From positions 105,512 through 169,511 of the forward strand of contig JAJCYM010000081.1 in NCBI GenBank assembly GCA_029262895.1: 64,000 nucleotides of DNA. The letters are read 5' to 3'. The notes under the pieces were generated by a model, which made no database searches, was not told the DNA's origin, and saw nothing but the letters and a program-made list of their open reading frames with translations. Positions 42,968 to 52,479 of this stretch are shown here, piece by piece. A program made the position numbers and the translations under genes. Source of the DNA: Roseivirga sp. (GTDB taxonomy: Bacteria > Bacteroidota > Bacteroidia > Cytophagales > Cyclobacteriaceae). Positions within the stretch are counted from its first letter, which is position 1; every line of letters starts with the position of its first letter.

Positions 42968-43096
42968 AAAGCCACCAGGTCAGGAGGCAACTAATCAGAA
43001 ACCATATTACTTATTCTAGTAAGGAGGCCCATGGCCTCCTTACTTTTTTTAATACTCCGCATATTCAACCTAGACATTAGAATCAACTTGATTGCG
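42968..43096. repeat. Direct repeat flanking the TA locus, copy 2, with M28 gene-end remnant
   Basis: The bases 42966-42994 still encode DKATRSGGN and a stop, a second copy of the M28 peptidase's end, followed by the terminator copy at 43019-43050. The distal part of this copy forms the last codons of the minus-strand membrane-protein gene at 43070-43726. Identity with copy 1 is roughly 80 per cent by eye. Confidence 0.7.
43019..43050. terminator. Second copy of the M28 terminator
   Basis: Stem gtaaggaggcc / ggcctccttac with loop cat, followed by a T-run. It now lies between the TA locus and the convergent membrane-protein gene and could serve the plus strand. Confidence 0.75.
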
Positions 43097-43726
43097 CTTT
43101 AGCAGACACATCTCTACACCTGCCCACACTGTCCAAACTACAAAGCCAAATATAAATGCCGTAAAACCATGAAGGTTGGTTCCAATTTGTCCGCTCAGTG
43201 TTCCAATCAGCCCTATTAATCCTATAATCAGCCCTGCGAAACCAAGAGCCTTTCTCAAAATTCCCGTCTTGATAACCGCCACCGACCAGCAGATCATGGA
43301 AAGTGTAACACCTGCCATAAATATGAGATCCATTGTTCTGTTCAGAGAAAAATTGTAGTGCAAAATTAGCTGAGCTGTTTCGACTTCAGTCTGTGAGGTG
43401 AGGTCTATAGTATTCACAAAGAATGGCAATACAAGTCCATTAACAGCCGCGGCCAACATCACCGCAATTATTGCAAAGAGAAAGATTGATCTCCCCAGAT
43501 TAGCGAAGAACCAATCCTTGATTAAGATTGTGCTCAAGCCCCTGGCCCCCAGGTAGAGAAACGGAACAGAAAAAATGGCTAAGGAGTGGACATACATGCC
43601 CATCTTACCTACTTCTTTGATATGATGAAGGTCTCCTCCGACCGGGTGAAGGATCATTGTAATCATGGCGAAGAGTGAACCGAGAATAATAGAAATACCT
43701 GAATATTGAGCTGAGTTGAGTTTCAT
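43070..43726 (-). CDS. Multi-spanning membrane protein of unknown function
   Basis: A protein of 218 residues from ATG 43726 (MKLNSAQYSGISIILG); a start at 43753 would add nine polar residues. It has about six hydrophobic helices (near residues 8-28, 45-63, 77-102, 126-147, 157-177 and 184-205). A conserved-looking HPVGGDLHHIKE lies after the first helix. I do not recognise the family. Its last codons are in the duplicated segment 42968-43096. Upstream on the same strand lies an AraC-GyrI regulator gene (43795-44610). Confidence 0.75.
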   Translation of the reverse strand: MKLNSAQYSGISIILGSLFAMITMILHPVGGDLHHIKEVGKMGMYVHSLAIFSVPFLYLGARGLSTILIKDWFFANLGRSIFLFAIIAVMLAAAVNGLVLPFFVNTIDLTSQTEVETAQLILHYNFSLNRTMDLIFMAGVTLSMICWSVAVIKTGILRKALGFAGLIIGLIGLIGTLSGQIGTNLHGFTAFIFGFVVWTVWAGVEMCLLKRNQVDSNV

Positions 43727-43794
43727 AAAATTTGTGATTTTTGTTTCTCGCAATTAGGAGGAATCCTAATTGGAGAGTTTCACAATTCTTGTTG

Positions 43795-44610
43795 TCAACT
43801 TTTCTTCACAGGTATAAAGAACTGCCTCTGGACTGGCATGGATTGTTCGGATGGAAGTTTTGAATGGGTTTCTAATGCAAAGAAGTGGGCAATTTCATAG
43901 GGACCGGAATCCAGCCATTCCTCTTTCCAACGAGTGAATAAATCCCACAATTGCCCATATGGAATATCCGACCAAAACGAGGCGTAGTAACCAGCCGGAA
44001 CTTTGAATATTCTTTCCAGGTATTCTTCGTCCGGAGAGTCTATCAATGGAAAACCCGCATAAAAATCAAAGGGCTCTTTACCCCCATGATGAAAGTGTAT
44101 GCACATAGCTTCATCATTTTTAATTTCCACATCATTGAATGTGCAAATCGAAGAGACGGCATCCATTTTTGTAGAAATTGATTCACCAGATACCACTCGA
44201 CTGTAAATGATATTCATTGCCTCAAGATGAACCACCGAAACCTTGAGATCATCCCTTGAGAGCTTGAGTTTAGACAAATACCTTGGTCGTTCAGTCAGGA
44301 ATTTTTTTGGGGCTGTGCCAAAATGGTTTGCAAATGCCCGACTGAAAGGGGCTAGTGAAGCATACCCAGAATCCAATGCCACCTGGCTTATAGTCATCTT
44401 CGGGAACGCAAAAAGCAAATGTGCAGCATGCTCTAAACGTGTTCTGCGTAAGCATTCTCCCGGTGATTCACCAAGACCATCCTTGAAAAGTCTATGAAAA
44501 TGAAATGGTGAGAGTTTTACCCGATCGGCCAAAATTGAAAGGTTGAGCTTACCCTTAAATTCCGTCTTGATGATATCATAAGCCACCTCTACTCTCTTGT
44601 CCATTTTCAA
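43795..44610 (-). CDS. AraC-family regulator with GyrI-like effector domain
   Basis: A protein of 271 residues. The N-terminal 110 residues are a double helix-turn-helix (NLSILADRVKLSPFHFHRLF, then ISQVALDSGYASLAPFSRAF). Residues about 120-270 are a GyrI/SOUL-like small-molecule-binding domain, ending QFFIPVKKS. The architecture matches the Rob/multidrug-binding type, with DNA-binding first and effector-binding second. It probably detects a hydrophobic or cationic compound. It differs from the membrane AraC proteins of this window. It lies 41 bp upstream of the membrane protein gene at 43070-43726, which may be its target (inference). Confidence 0.88.
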   Translation of the reverse strand: MKMDKRVEVAYDIIKTEFKGKLNLSILADRVKLSPFHFHRLFKDGLGESPGECLRRTRLEHAAHLLFAFPKMTISQVALDSGYASLAPFSRAFANHFGTAPKKFLTERPRYLSKLKLSRDDLKVSVVHLEAMNIIYSRVVSGESISTKMDAVSSICTFNDVEIKNDEAMCIHFHHGGKEPFDFYAGFPLIDSPDEEYLERIFKVPAGYYASFWSDIPYGQLWDLFTRWKEEWLDSGPYEIAHFFALETHSKLPSEQSMPVQRQFFIPVKKS

Positions 44611-44686
44611 AATTAGGATTTTGGAGAAAACGAGAGTCGTCTCTTAGATTATAATAGCAAGAAATGTTAAGTCCAGATAATGAGGA

Positions 44687-45451
44687 CTAATTGCGCTTGA
44701 AGGCAAACTTTGAATCATTCGATTCATTGGGATCAAAATAATAGCCTTCATAATCAAAGCCCTTGAGCTCCTCAGGCTCGTTGATTCTGTTTTGGATAAT
44801 ATAGCGAGCCATCATGCCACGGGCTTTTTTGGCAAAGAAGGAGACCACTTTGTATTCGCCATTGTTAAAGTCTTTGAATTCGATATCAATGATTTTGGCC
44901 TTAAGGCTTTTACGAGCGATTGACTTGAAGTACTCGTTGGATGCCAGATTGATAACCACTTTGTCTCCCTGAGCCTTAAGATCTCTCAAGACCAACTTTG
45001 CAATCTTATCCTGCCAGTAATTGTAGAGGGTATTGTAGTCGTCAAAGGCCAGTCTGGTGCCCATTTCAAGCCGATAAGGCTGAATCAGATCTAAGGGTCT
45101 TAACAGGCCATAAAGCCCTGAAAGTATTCTCAAATGAGTCTGAGCAAAGTCCATATCCTCATTGCTCAATTGTTCAGCCTCAAGACCGATATATACATCT
45201 CCCTTAAAAGCATAAACCGACTGCTTTGTGTTTTTACTTCGCTTGCCCGTAGTAAATTTCTTGTACCTGTGTACATTCAGATCAGCAATATTCTCACTAA
45301 TATCCATCAGTCTTTGAATATCCTCCGAAGACTTCTCTCTAAGCACATTAATAAGCTCTAAAGACTCCTTATGCAGTCTGGGTAAAGAATATGCTTCGGG
45401 ACAAGAAGATTCAAAATCAAGGGTTTTGGCAGGAGAAATAACTGATATCAT
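44687..45451 (-). CDS. yaaA: YaaA family peroxide-stress protein
   Basis: A protein of 254 residues of usual length. MISVISPAKTLDFE is the family N-terminus, and LSGLYGLLRPLDLIQPYRLEMG, NLASNEYFK and KKARGMMARY are the other conserved blocks. In E. coli, YaaA lowers free intracellular iron during H2O2 stress and binds DNA through a helix-hairpin-helix-like fold. It is cytoplasmic. It is a single gene here, no neighbour with a linked role is seen. Confidence 0.93.
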   Translation of the reverse strand: MISVISPAKTLDFESSCPEAYSLPRLHKESLELINVLREKSSEDIQRLMDISENIADLNVHRYKKFTTGKRSKNTKQSVYAFKGDVYIGLEAEQLSNEDMDFAQTHLRILSGLYGLLRPLDLIQPYRLEMGTRLAFDDYNTLYNYWQDKIAKLVLRDLKAQGDKVVINLASNEYFKSIARKSLKAKIIDIEFKDFNNGEYKVVSFFAKKARGMMARYIIQNRINEPEELKGFDYEGYYFDPNESNDSKFAFKRN

Positions 45452-45523
45452 GGATAGTATTTAAGCTATGCGCAAACATAATTCATGCGCCAGAGAATGC
45501 CTGAAATTTGAGATAAAAAAATA

Positions 45524-46891
45524 TTACTTATCCATAAATTCAAGAAGTCTGACATTGTCGGCATGTTCATAGAATTTATCAAATTCCATAAAGTACTTCT
45601 CCGGGTCATAGCCAACAAAGGCCCTGTACATACCCTCAGGCCCTACTCCCATTTCAGTGCTACGTAGCTCAAAGGGTTCAGCCGCTTTTACGTAGTCAAA
45701 CCACCCATCCAGATCATCCAATAGAAAGGAAACATTAACCGCCTTTTCATCTGAATACTGGTTCATTCCTCTACGCTCATCCACAAGGCCCACAAAGCCG
45801 TTGGCCGAGCCCTGATATATCTTCGTCCAGCCCTGATCGGCAACCAACTTCAGACCGAGTGTGTTTTCGTAAAAGCCCTGCATACCCAACACGTCCTGAT
45901 AATAAAGCCAGGTGATTGCCGCATTAATGGCCAGGTTTTTACCATTGAAATTTACAGTGGTAGCAATGTCTTCACTTTTTGCTAGTGCAGGTATAAATTT
46001 TTCATTCTCCTTATGCTGTTTAAACACTTCAAATTCAAGTAGATATCCTTCAGGATCAATAGCCACAAAGCCATCATGCGGCCCGCCTTCTTTCGGCTTA
46101 TAGGTGTACTTTATGGGTATGTTTTGCTCCTGTACATAAGTATACCAATCGGCTAATTGATTGGTGAGAAATGCCAGTGCTACAGATTTCGGTTCATTGG
46201 CAGAGTGCATGCCCTTTGCTTCGTCAACCAATATCAGAAGTGAAGTAGGTGTTATGCCGATTATGCTGGCATTGTCATACTCGGCCAGCAGCTTCATACC
46301 CAACGTTTCAGAGTAAAACTTCGTGGCTCTTGCCAAGTCTTTATAGTAGAGGAATACATTGGTAGCGGTAATGCCGAAGTCGGACATCACACGGAAATCA
46401 GTATTGCCTGCCAGCAACGAATTGATTTTACTCGGTGTATAACTCAGCAATCGACCAAAGCGCCTGGAAATCTCTCGTCTGGCCTCTCCTTCGTACTTAT
46501 CATTGGCAATCAGCTCGGCTTTATCCCTCTTGAGTTGCAAATAGGCATCCTTTGTGTGGCCCTGATAGATTAGAAGAACTTCCTTCCCTTCCGCCACATC
46601 TTCCGGAAATAAATCGGTAATAATGAGGTCTCGCTCCCTATAAATAGAGACATTATACGCCTCAGCTTCTTTTTCGGCCAATGGCAAGAACAAATCCATC
46701 TCTGATTTGGTCATGACTCCGCTTAGCGCCATCTGCTTCACTCCTGCCGCTACCAATTCGGCAAAGCCACTAACTGTACCCAGGCTTCGATCAAAATTGC
46801 TTTTGTCTTGACAGCCAGGAAATAAGAATAACAAAGGCAGGCATAAAGCCATAAGTCGCAATGACCTCATAGGGAATTGGGTTGATTTCAT
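45524..46891 (-). CDS. Lipoprotein with two VOC (glyoxalase-like) domains
   Basis: A protein of 455 residues with a signal peptide and lipobox (LFLFPGC). After about 140 residues of helical region come two vicinal-oxygen-chelate domains. The first begins at NVFLYYKDLARATKFYSETLGMKLL and the second at TWLYYQDVLGMQGFYENTLGLKLV; both have the E/D-rich end strand (GYLLEFEVF and KYFMEFDKF). Such domains bind a metal and act on small substrates. The exported lipid-anchored form is uncommon among the characterised members. The substrate is unknown. Confidence 0.85.
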   Translation of the reverse strand: MKSTQFPMRSLRLMALCLPLLFLFPGCQDKSNFDRSLGTVSGFAELVAAGVKQMALSGVMTKSEMDLFLPLAEKEAEAYNVSIYRERDLIITDLFPEDVAEGKEVLLIYQGHTKDAYLQLKRDKAELIANDKYEGEARREISRRFGRLLSYTPSKINSLLAGNTDFRVMSDFGITATNVFLYYKDLARATKFYSETLGMKLLAEYDNASIIGITPTSLLILVDEAKGMHSANEPKSVALAFLTNQLADWYTYVQEQNIPIKYTYKPKEGGPHDGFVAIDPEGYLLEFEVFKQHKENEKFIPALAKSEDIATTVNFNGKNLAINAAITWLYYQDVLGMQGFYENTLGLKLVADQGWTKIYQGSANGFVGLVDERRGMNQYSDEKAVNVSFLLDDLDGWFDYVKAAEPFELRSTEMGVGPEGMYRAFVGYDPEKYFMEFDKFYEHADNVRLLEFMDK

Positions 46892-47014
46892 TTCTAAATT
46901 AACAAGAGTTCGATTTAAGAAAGCCTTTTATATCTGAAAAATAGTTCATGCTATTTTCGTTATCCGGACGATCTGCCAGCCAAGGCAGTTATCCCAAAAT
47001 TTCGGACCTAAGAG

Positions 47015-47066
47015 ATTCCGGACATTTTTCTTCCTTTTTGAAATATGGGAAGAAAAATTCCGGAAT
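47015..47066. repeat. Long hairpin in intergenic region
   Basis: Left arm attccggacatttttcttcc and right arm ggaagaaaaattccggaat pair over about 19 bp with one extra base, around a 13-base loop. It lies 22 bp after the stop of the DUF5916 gene (47088), where it could end transcription on the minus strand, or it may be a dispersed palindrome. Confidence 0.55.
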
Positions 47067-47087
47067 GACGCCTTCCAGCGACATGTT

Positions 47088-49376
47088 TTAAAAGTTTAGC
47101 CAATAGGTTAGCTTAAAGACCAACGATCGAACCTTTGATTGGCCAATATCAATAAACCCGCCATCAGCCGTAGTCGCCACATAGTTATCCGTGTAAACCA
47201 GGAAGAAATCAGAAACAGGATTATATCTCCATTGCAGTCTTGAATTGATATTCAAGTTTTCAATCTGACTATTATACTGGACGAATGTGGTCCAAAACAG
47301 CTTTTTGGTAAATGTGAAATCAAACCTGGGTCCAATCAAGAATAAGTTTGCTACGTTCTGACCCGGTAGTGTGATATGGTTAAACGAGAAGGCAATAGAG
47401 GTAAAGCCCAAGGGCTGATACCTCATATTCACAGAACCATCCAGGTTCCAGCGATGTCCTGTAAAATACCCTCCTGAGCGTGTATTCAGATTAAAGGAGA
47501 ATTTCTTTCGCTGATCCGAGCGATAACTCATGATGAACAGGTTGTTAGTATACTCGGTATCTCCTGCCAGCGGTGTTCTGCCCAAACCGGTTGGGTCAAA
47601 TTCATTAAACAAATAAGTGAATTGCCTTCTTAGCCTAACGCTAAAGTTTGAGGTGTTTTTCCAATTAACATCGTAAAGCAGATTGACATCCCAGTCCAGG
47701 AATCCGAACTCACTATTTCCAACCATATCAAAATCCAACCCCGGCCCGTGCCTTTGGATAGAGCCACTTTCAGGGAAGATAACACGCCTCATGGTCATGG
47801 CCAATTGTCTGATATCTCGCCTTCTTACAAAACCTACCTCAGGATTGTAATTGGCACCTACCGCCTGTGAAAAGATCCTGCCTGACCATTTGGTTGTATT
47901 GTAGTTCATACTGAATCCGGTGGCAAATGACTTATTGGTAGCAAAGGTTGAATTTGCATTATCATCATTAATGGACTTATGGTAGAAGAACTTACCATTC
48001 CAAACATTGTCTGGAGACGCCAGATTGTACTCAGTACCTATTGTCCTGTTAAATTCTGAGAACTCAGCCGCATCAAACTCGGTTGAATTCTGAAATGTTT
48101 CCTTATTGACAAACATGAAATTGATATTGGACTGTGCAAAAACCTTTTGCTGGAGACTCAGTACACCATAGTTGTAAGACGGAAGCCCGATTTGCTCGTC
48201 CTCCCCTGTCTGCATGTTTAGAAAGCCCAATCTCAGATTTTGATTGACCTTGCCGCTCAATCTCGCACCAATCGGTATTGGATTTTGGACATTTTGGCCA
48301 GTGCTTTCATTTCTGGCTACGCCAATTCGCCTGGAGAAAAACGGGCGCGTACCCTGATTCCCATAGCTTGCAAACAGATCTGCATTCTCCAAAAAGAATT
48401 GCCTGCGTTCAGGAAAGAAAATTTCAAAACGATCCAGATTGGTCACTTGTTGATCTACCTCAACTTGCGAGAAATCCGGATTCACCGTCACATCCAGGTT
48501 TAAACCTGAAGTAACAGCATATTTCAAGTCAAAACCAGCATCGAAATTATCATTAGAAAGCGTGGGGTCTTCAAAATTCTTGGTGGTACCTGCTGAAATA
48601 TATGGAATGGCAGAAATATTAGTGCCTGGTTTTTCTGTGGGGCTGTCCCAGTCCATTTGCCGCATTGTGGTAATATTAATGATCGACAAGTTTCTGGGTA
48701 TGGGTGACCAGGTCGAACGTTCTCCTTCATCGCTGTCGATACGATAGAAATTCACATTCCATTGCTCCTGCCCATCTCCAAACCTCAATGTCTTCAGCGG
48801 TATGGCCATTTCGACAGTCCAGTAGCCATCATACTGTTTAGCTTCACCATACCATTTATTGTCCCAGTCCAGGCTGAAGCTTCGGGCAAAATTTCGACCA
48901 CCTCCACCTCCGATTCTTCCGCCATTTGAGATCAACCCTTCCCTACGTACACCAAAAGGATTAATTCCAAATATTACCGCATTGGTCCTATCCTGAAATG
49001 GGTCAAACAAAACTGAAAAACTGTCGTTGCCATCGCCAAAGAAGTCTCTTCTGAGTGAAGGAGTCACATATTTCCTGTCAGGATTTGGGTTATACAGAAC
49101 TGCCGAGACATAAATATTTTGATCATCATACATAATCCTGGCTGTGGTTTGAGATACAGCCATCGAAGAATCATAGGGGAAGTATTGCATGAAATTCTTT
49201 GCCGAGTCGGCCAACAACCAGGCAGGTTCATCCAAGACACCATCAATTTTGATATTCTCAGATATGCGGTTGATGGTGATGTTCTGGGCGACAACATTTG
49301 TCGCGGTGAAGACCATTAAAAGGGTGAAAGCAATAACTACTCTGGGCATAGCCCTAAATGTAAGATATCTCATCAA
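47088..49376 (-). CDS. DUF5916-family outer-membrane protein with CBM9-like N-domain
   Basis: A protein of 762 residues with a signal peptide (about residues 1-31, ending VVAQ). Residues about 35-240 form the carbohydrate-binding family 9-like domain (IDGVLDEPAWLLAD, ARIMYDDQNIYVSAVLY, GDGNDSFSVLFDPF). The remainder is a long set of amphipathic strands that fit a beta-barrel, ending in an aromatic residue (KLTYWLNF), the outer-membrane insertion signal. The conserved FFPERRQFFLENADLF is the DUF5916 hallmark. It probably binds or passes a carbohydrate or peptide at the cell surface. It lies 47 bp after the amidase gene, so it may belong to that operon. Confidence 0.88.
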   Translation of the reverse strand: MMRYLTFRAMPRVVIAFTLLMVFTATNVVAQNITINRISENIKIDGVLDEPAWLLADSAKNFMQYFPYDSSMAVSQTTARIMYDDQNIYVSAVLYNPNPDRKYVTPSLRRDFFGDGNDSFSVLFDPFQDRTNAVIFGINPFGVRREGLISNGGRIGGGGGRNFARSFSLDWDNKWYGEAKQYDGYWTVEMAIPLKTLRFGDGQEQWNVNFYRIDSDEGERSTWSPIPRNLSIINITTMRQMDWDSPTEKPGTNISAIPYISAGTTKNFEDPTLSNDNFDAGFDLKYAVTSGLNLDVTVNPDFSQVEVDQQVTNLDRFEIFFPERRQFFLENADLFASYGNQGTRPFFSRRIGVARNESTGQNVQNPIPIGARLSGKVNQNLRLGFLNMQTGEDEQIGLPSYNYGVLSLQQKVFAQSNINFMFVNKETFQNSTEFDAAEFSEFNRTIGTEYNLASPDNVWNGKFFYHKSINDDNANSTFATNKSFATGFSMNYNTTKWSGRIFSQAVGANYNPEVGFVRRRDIRQLAMTMRRVIFPESGSIQRHGPGLDFDMVGNSEFGFLDWDVNLLYDVNWKNTSNFSVRLRRQFTYLFNEFDPTGLGRTPLAGDTEYTNNLFIMSYRSDQRKKFSFNLNTRSGGYFTGHRWNLDGSVNMRYQPLGFTSIAFSFNHITLPGQNVANLFLIGPRFDFTFTKKLFWTTFVQYNSQIENLNINSRLQWRYNPVSDFFLVYTDNYVATTADGGFIDIGQSKVRSLVFKLTYWLNF

Positions 49377-49423
49377 ATCCTTGCGTATATTTATATCAGC
49401 GGATTATATCTTCCTTCGAAGTA

Positions 49424-51109
49424 TCACTCTTTGCCTGGAAGAAAACCTGGTGGATGAGCCTCATCAAATTCAGACTGGTCCTGAAAGGCTTTCGCCAAAA
49501 GAAGAATCACCTCCTCGTCATATAAATTGCCTATAAGGGTCATGCTGGTAGGTCTATTATTTGTATCAAAGCCTGTTGGTACTGATACTACGGGGTGACC
49601 AGTCAGGTTTGTAATCATCAATTGACTTCCACCGAAGGTTGGGGAAATTAAGACATCAAAATCTTTCATAATGGCGTGCATCTCATCTATCAATCTTCGC
49701 CTATGACGATTCGCCTGTAAGTACTCAACAGCTGGGATAAACCGCGCTTGGCGTAGTGAATTCGCTCTGGATCCAGAAGTTTGTTCAACCATGGCGTCTA
49801 CCTTGCCACTCCTTACCAGGTCATCAAAAAAGGCCCCTGCTTCAGACCTCAGAATAACATCAAACACGGCAAAGGGAAATTTTGTAGGAAGCTTAACCTC
49901 AACCGGTTCTATGCCCATAGCTTTAAAGTTGTCGATTGCGCTTCTCAAGTTGTCACCGGTAGCAGACTTATTCCTATCAATTAACTCTTTTAAATAGCCA
50001 ACTTTCAATGATCCCATTGATCTGCTTTCTCTGAACGAAAAACCATAATCCGATGTGGTCGGGTCAAGCAAATCATTACCATTAATGACATCAAAAACAA
50101 TGGCACAATCTTCAGCATTTCGTGCCATTGGGCCAACCTTGTCCATAGACCAGGACAGGCTCATCACCCCATGCCGGCTAACTCTTCCATAGGTAGGCCG
50201 CAAACCCGTAATTCCATTTCTGGTGCTGGGAGAAGTAATCGAGCCAAGGGTTTCGGTTCCTAATGCAAATGCCACCAGCCCTGCCGAGGTAGCTGAACCC
50301 GGTCCTGCAGATGAACCGCTCGCTCCTTGTGTTACGTCCCAGGGGTTTTTGGTTTTCCCATTGAACCAAACATCTCCCCTTGCCAATGCACCTGACACCA
50401 ACTTGGCCACAAGCACTGCTCCGGCTTCCTCCAGCTTTTTGATTGCCGAAGCTGTATATTCTATTCTCTGATTTTCATAGGGTTTGGCTCCCCAGGTGGT
50501 ATTGTAGCCTTTCACAGCCATTAAGTCTTTTACTCCATAGGGTATGCCATGTAAAATGCCTCGATAATTACCACTTGCAATCTCCCTGTCGGCCTTTCTT
50601 GCCTGCTCCAAAGCCAGTCCTTCCGTGAGTGTAATCACACTCTGAAGCACGTCATCGTGTTTCTTAATTCTGGAGATGAACATTTTAGTCAAGTCCTCTG
50701 CGCTTACCTTCCGGCTTTTAATCAGAGATGCCAGTTTAGGAATTGGATAGAAAGCCAGTTCTTCAATATCTCCAGGCATTTCTACATCATTCGGAATATT
50801 CCAGCTGGGCTTTCCATGATCAGTGGGCTCTTCAAAACCCTGAGGATGAGGATCAAAGACCATTGCCGGAAAGGTCTCATTATCTACCTCGAAATTACGT
50901 AGAGACTCGAAGCCTCGCTTGTTTCTACCTAAATAGTTGTACATGGTCTCCACATTCTCCTCAGAGAATTCAAGACCAATTACCTTTTGTGCACCGGCAA
51001 CATCCTTTTTGGAAAACCCAAATTGATTGGAGCTTTTACAGCCTACCAATAAGACAAGGGTAATGATTAGTGATATTGCTGACTTTGAAATTAACTTCAT
51101 GTGTTTCAT
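49424..51109 (-). CDS. Amidase-signature family lipoprotein
   Basis: A protein of 561 residues starting MKHMKLISKSAISLIITLVLLVGCKSS, lipobox LVGC. The amidase signature follows: the Lys of GVKDLMAVKG, the cis-Ser of GSSAGPGSATS and the nucleophile Ser in the ETLGSITSPSTRNG segment, so the Ser-cisSer-Lys triad is complete. The ITGLRPTYGRVSRHG block is also typical. It probably hydrolyses an amide in the periplasm. The gene starts 10 bp after the stop of the Tat-exported M24 peptidase and 47 bp before DUF5916, suggesting one operon of three exported proteins. Confidence 0.9.
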   Translation of the reverse strand: MKHMKLISKSAISLIITLVLLVGCKSSNQFGFSKKDVAGAQKVIGLEFSEENVETMYNYLGRNKRGFESLRNFEVDNETFPAMVFDPHPQGFEEPTDHGKPSWNIPNDVEMPGDIEELAFYPIPKLASLIKSRKVSAEDLTKMFISRIKKHDDVLQSVITLTEGLALEQARKADREIASGNYRGILHGIPYGVKDLMAVKGYNTTWGAKPYENQRIEYTASAIKKLEEAGAVLVAKLVSGALARGDVWFNGKTKNPWDVTQGASGSSAGPGSATSAGLVAFALGTETLGSITSPSTRNGITGLRPTYGRVSRHGVMSLSWSMDKVGPMARNAEDCAIVFDVINGNDLLDPTTSDYGFSFRESRSMGSLKVGYLKELIDRNKSATGDNLRSAIDNFKAMGIEPVEVKLPTKFPFAVFDVILRSEAGAFFDDLVRSGKVDAMVEQTSGSRANSLRQARFIPAVEYLQANRHRRRLIDEMHAIMKDFDVLISPTFGGSQLMITNLTGHPVVSVPTGFDTNNRPTSMTLIGNLYDEEVILLLAKAFQDQSEFDEAHPPGFLPGKE

Positions 51110-51119
51110 TAATTAAGGT

Positions 51120-52394
51120 TTAGCCAAAAGGCTGATCAATTGCCGGACTGGTTTTTGTGAAGAATTTAGGCCCATCTTCGGTCATATAAAGGCAGTCTTC
51201 GAGCCTGATTCCAAATTCACCTTTGATTGCGATCATGGGCTCATCACTGAAGCACATACCGACCTGCAAAGGCATCTTGTTACCCTTCACAAAGTTGACC
51301 CATTCATGTCCGTCCAGGCCAATGCCATGGCCTGTTCGGTGCAACAAGTACTTATAATCCGGTCCAAAACCTTTGGAAGTCAAATAGTCTCTGGCGGCTT
51401 TGTCTACATTTTCACAGGGCTCTCCTAATTGAGCGGCACGAAAAGCTACTAGTTGGGCTTCTTTTTCCACTTCCCAAACGTCAATTTGGCGTTGAGTTGG
51501 CTTACCAAAAACAGTGGTTCGAGTGATATCGGATCGATAGCCATCAACACCACAACCACCATCTATCATCACGATATCACCTTCTTTCAGGCGTTGAGGC
51601 TCAATACTACCATGCGGTAGCGCAGTATAGATTCCAAATTGAACACCTGCTCCACCACTGGCGCCTAATCTGGAATGTGCAGTGCTGCAAATACTCCTTA
51701 CTTCTCCCTGAGTCATGCCCTCTTCAAGCATGCTAAATGTTTTCTTGTAGGACTCTATTGTGATGTCCATTGCCTTCTGCATCAATGCGATTTCAGAAGG
51801 TGTTTTAAAGATTCTGCATCCAGCGGTTACAGGATCTGCTGACACATAAGAAATTCTTGGAGCTTCTTTTCTAATACCATCAAACAGGAAGAACCGTACG
51901 CGCTCTTCCATCCCGATTTTCCCTGTTCTGATCCCGGCATCTCTGAAAATTCCAGCAACCACTTTGTATGGGCTTTCATGTTCTTCCCAAACCCTGACAT
52001 CATCGCCAAATCGAATCAGCTCTCTCAACCTGTCTTCTTCAAAAGCCGGACATACATAACTAATATCTCCGCTTTTGGGAATGACTGCGGCCATCATCCG
52101 CTCACTATTGCCCCAGCGAATTCCGGTAAAGTAGAATAAAGAAGATCCGGCTTCCAGATATATCGCCTCCAAATCATTTTCAGCCATCAGTCGTTGCGCC
52201 TTTTCTATTCTGGCTCTTCGCTCTTCAATGGTAATGGGTTTGATATCTCCCACCATTGAGGACAAATCTGAGTATGGATCATTGCTACTCGCATCAATCT
52301 GGGTAGAAGAACAAGCCACAGCGGTGGTTGCTAATGCCAAGGCACCTGCACCTCCCGCAGCATTTCTCAAGAATTCTCTTCGTTTTTGCTTCAT
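51120..52394 (-). CDS. Tat-exported M24-family metallopeptidase, lipoprotein
   Basis: A protein of 424 residues. The start has a twin-arginine motif KRREFLRNAAGGAG followed by lipobox AVAC, so it is a Tat-exported lipoprotein and would carry its metal or fold inside the cell before export. The M24 ligands are visible: Asp in MIDGGCGVDGYRSDITRT (two Asp), His in HRTGHGIGLDGHEW, Glu in FSDEPMIAIKG and Glu in IRLEDCLY. The N-terminal creatinase domain covers about residues 55-185. Expected to be an aminopeptidase acting on Xaa-Pro or related peptides. The first gene of the amidase operon. Confidence 0.92.
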   Translation of the reverse strand: MKQKRREFLRNAAGGAGALALATTAVACSSTQIDASSNDPYSDLSSMVGDIKPITIEERRARIEKAQRLMAENDLEAIYLEAGSSLFYFTGIRWGNSERMMAAVIPKSGDISYVCPAFEEDRLRELIRFGDDVRVWEEHESPYKVVAGIFRDAGIRTGKIGMEERVRFFLFDGIRKEAPRISYVSADPVTAGCRIFKTPSEIALMQKAMDITIESYKKTFSMLEEGMTQGEVRSICSTAHSRLGASGGAGVQFGIYTALPHGSIEPQRLKEGDIVMIDGGCGVDGYRSDITRTTVFGKPTQRQIDVWEVEKEAQLVAFRAAQLGEPCENVDKAARDYLTSKGFGPDYKYLLHRTGHGIGLDGHEWVNFVKGNKMPLQVGMCFSDEPMIAIKGEFGIRLEDCLYMTEDGPKFFTKTSPAIDQPFG

Positions 52395-52479
52395 AGTAAT
52401 CGGGTTGATGCTGTAAAGTGCCTAAAAAAACAGAGATAAGTAAACCATTGAAATAATTCCACAGTCCTGCTTAGTTTAA

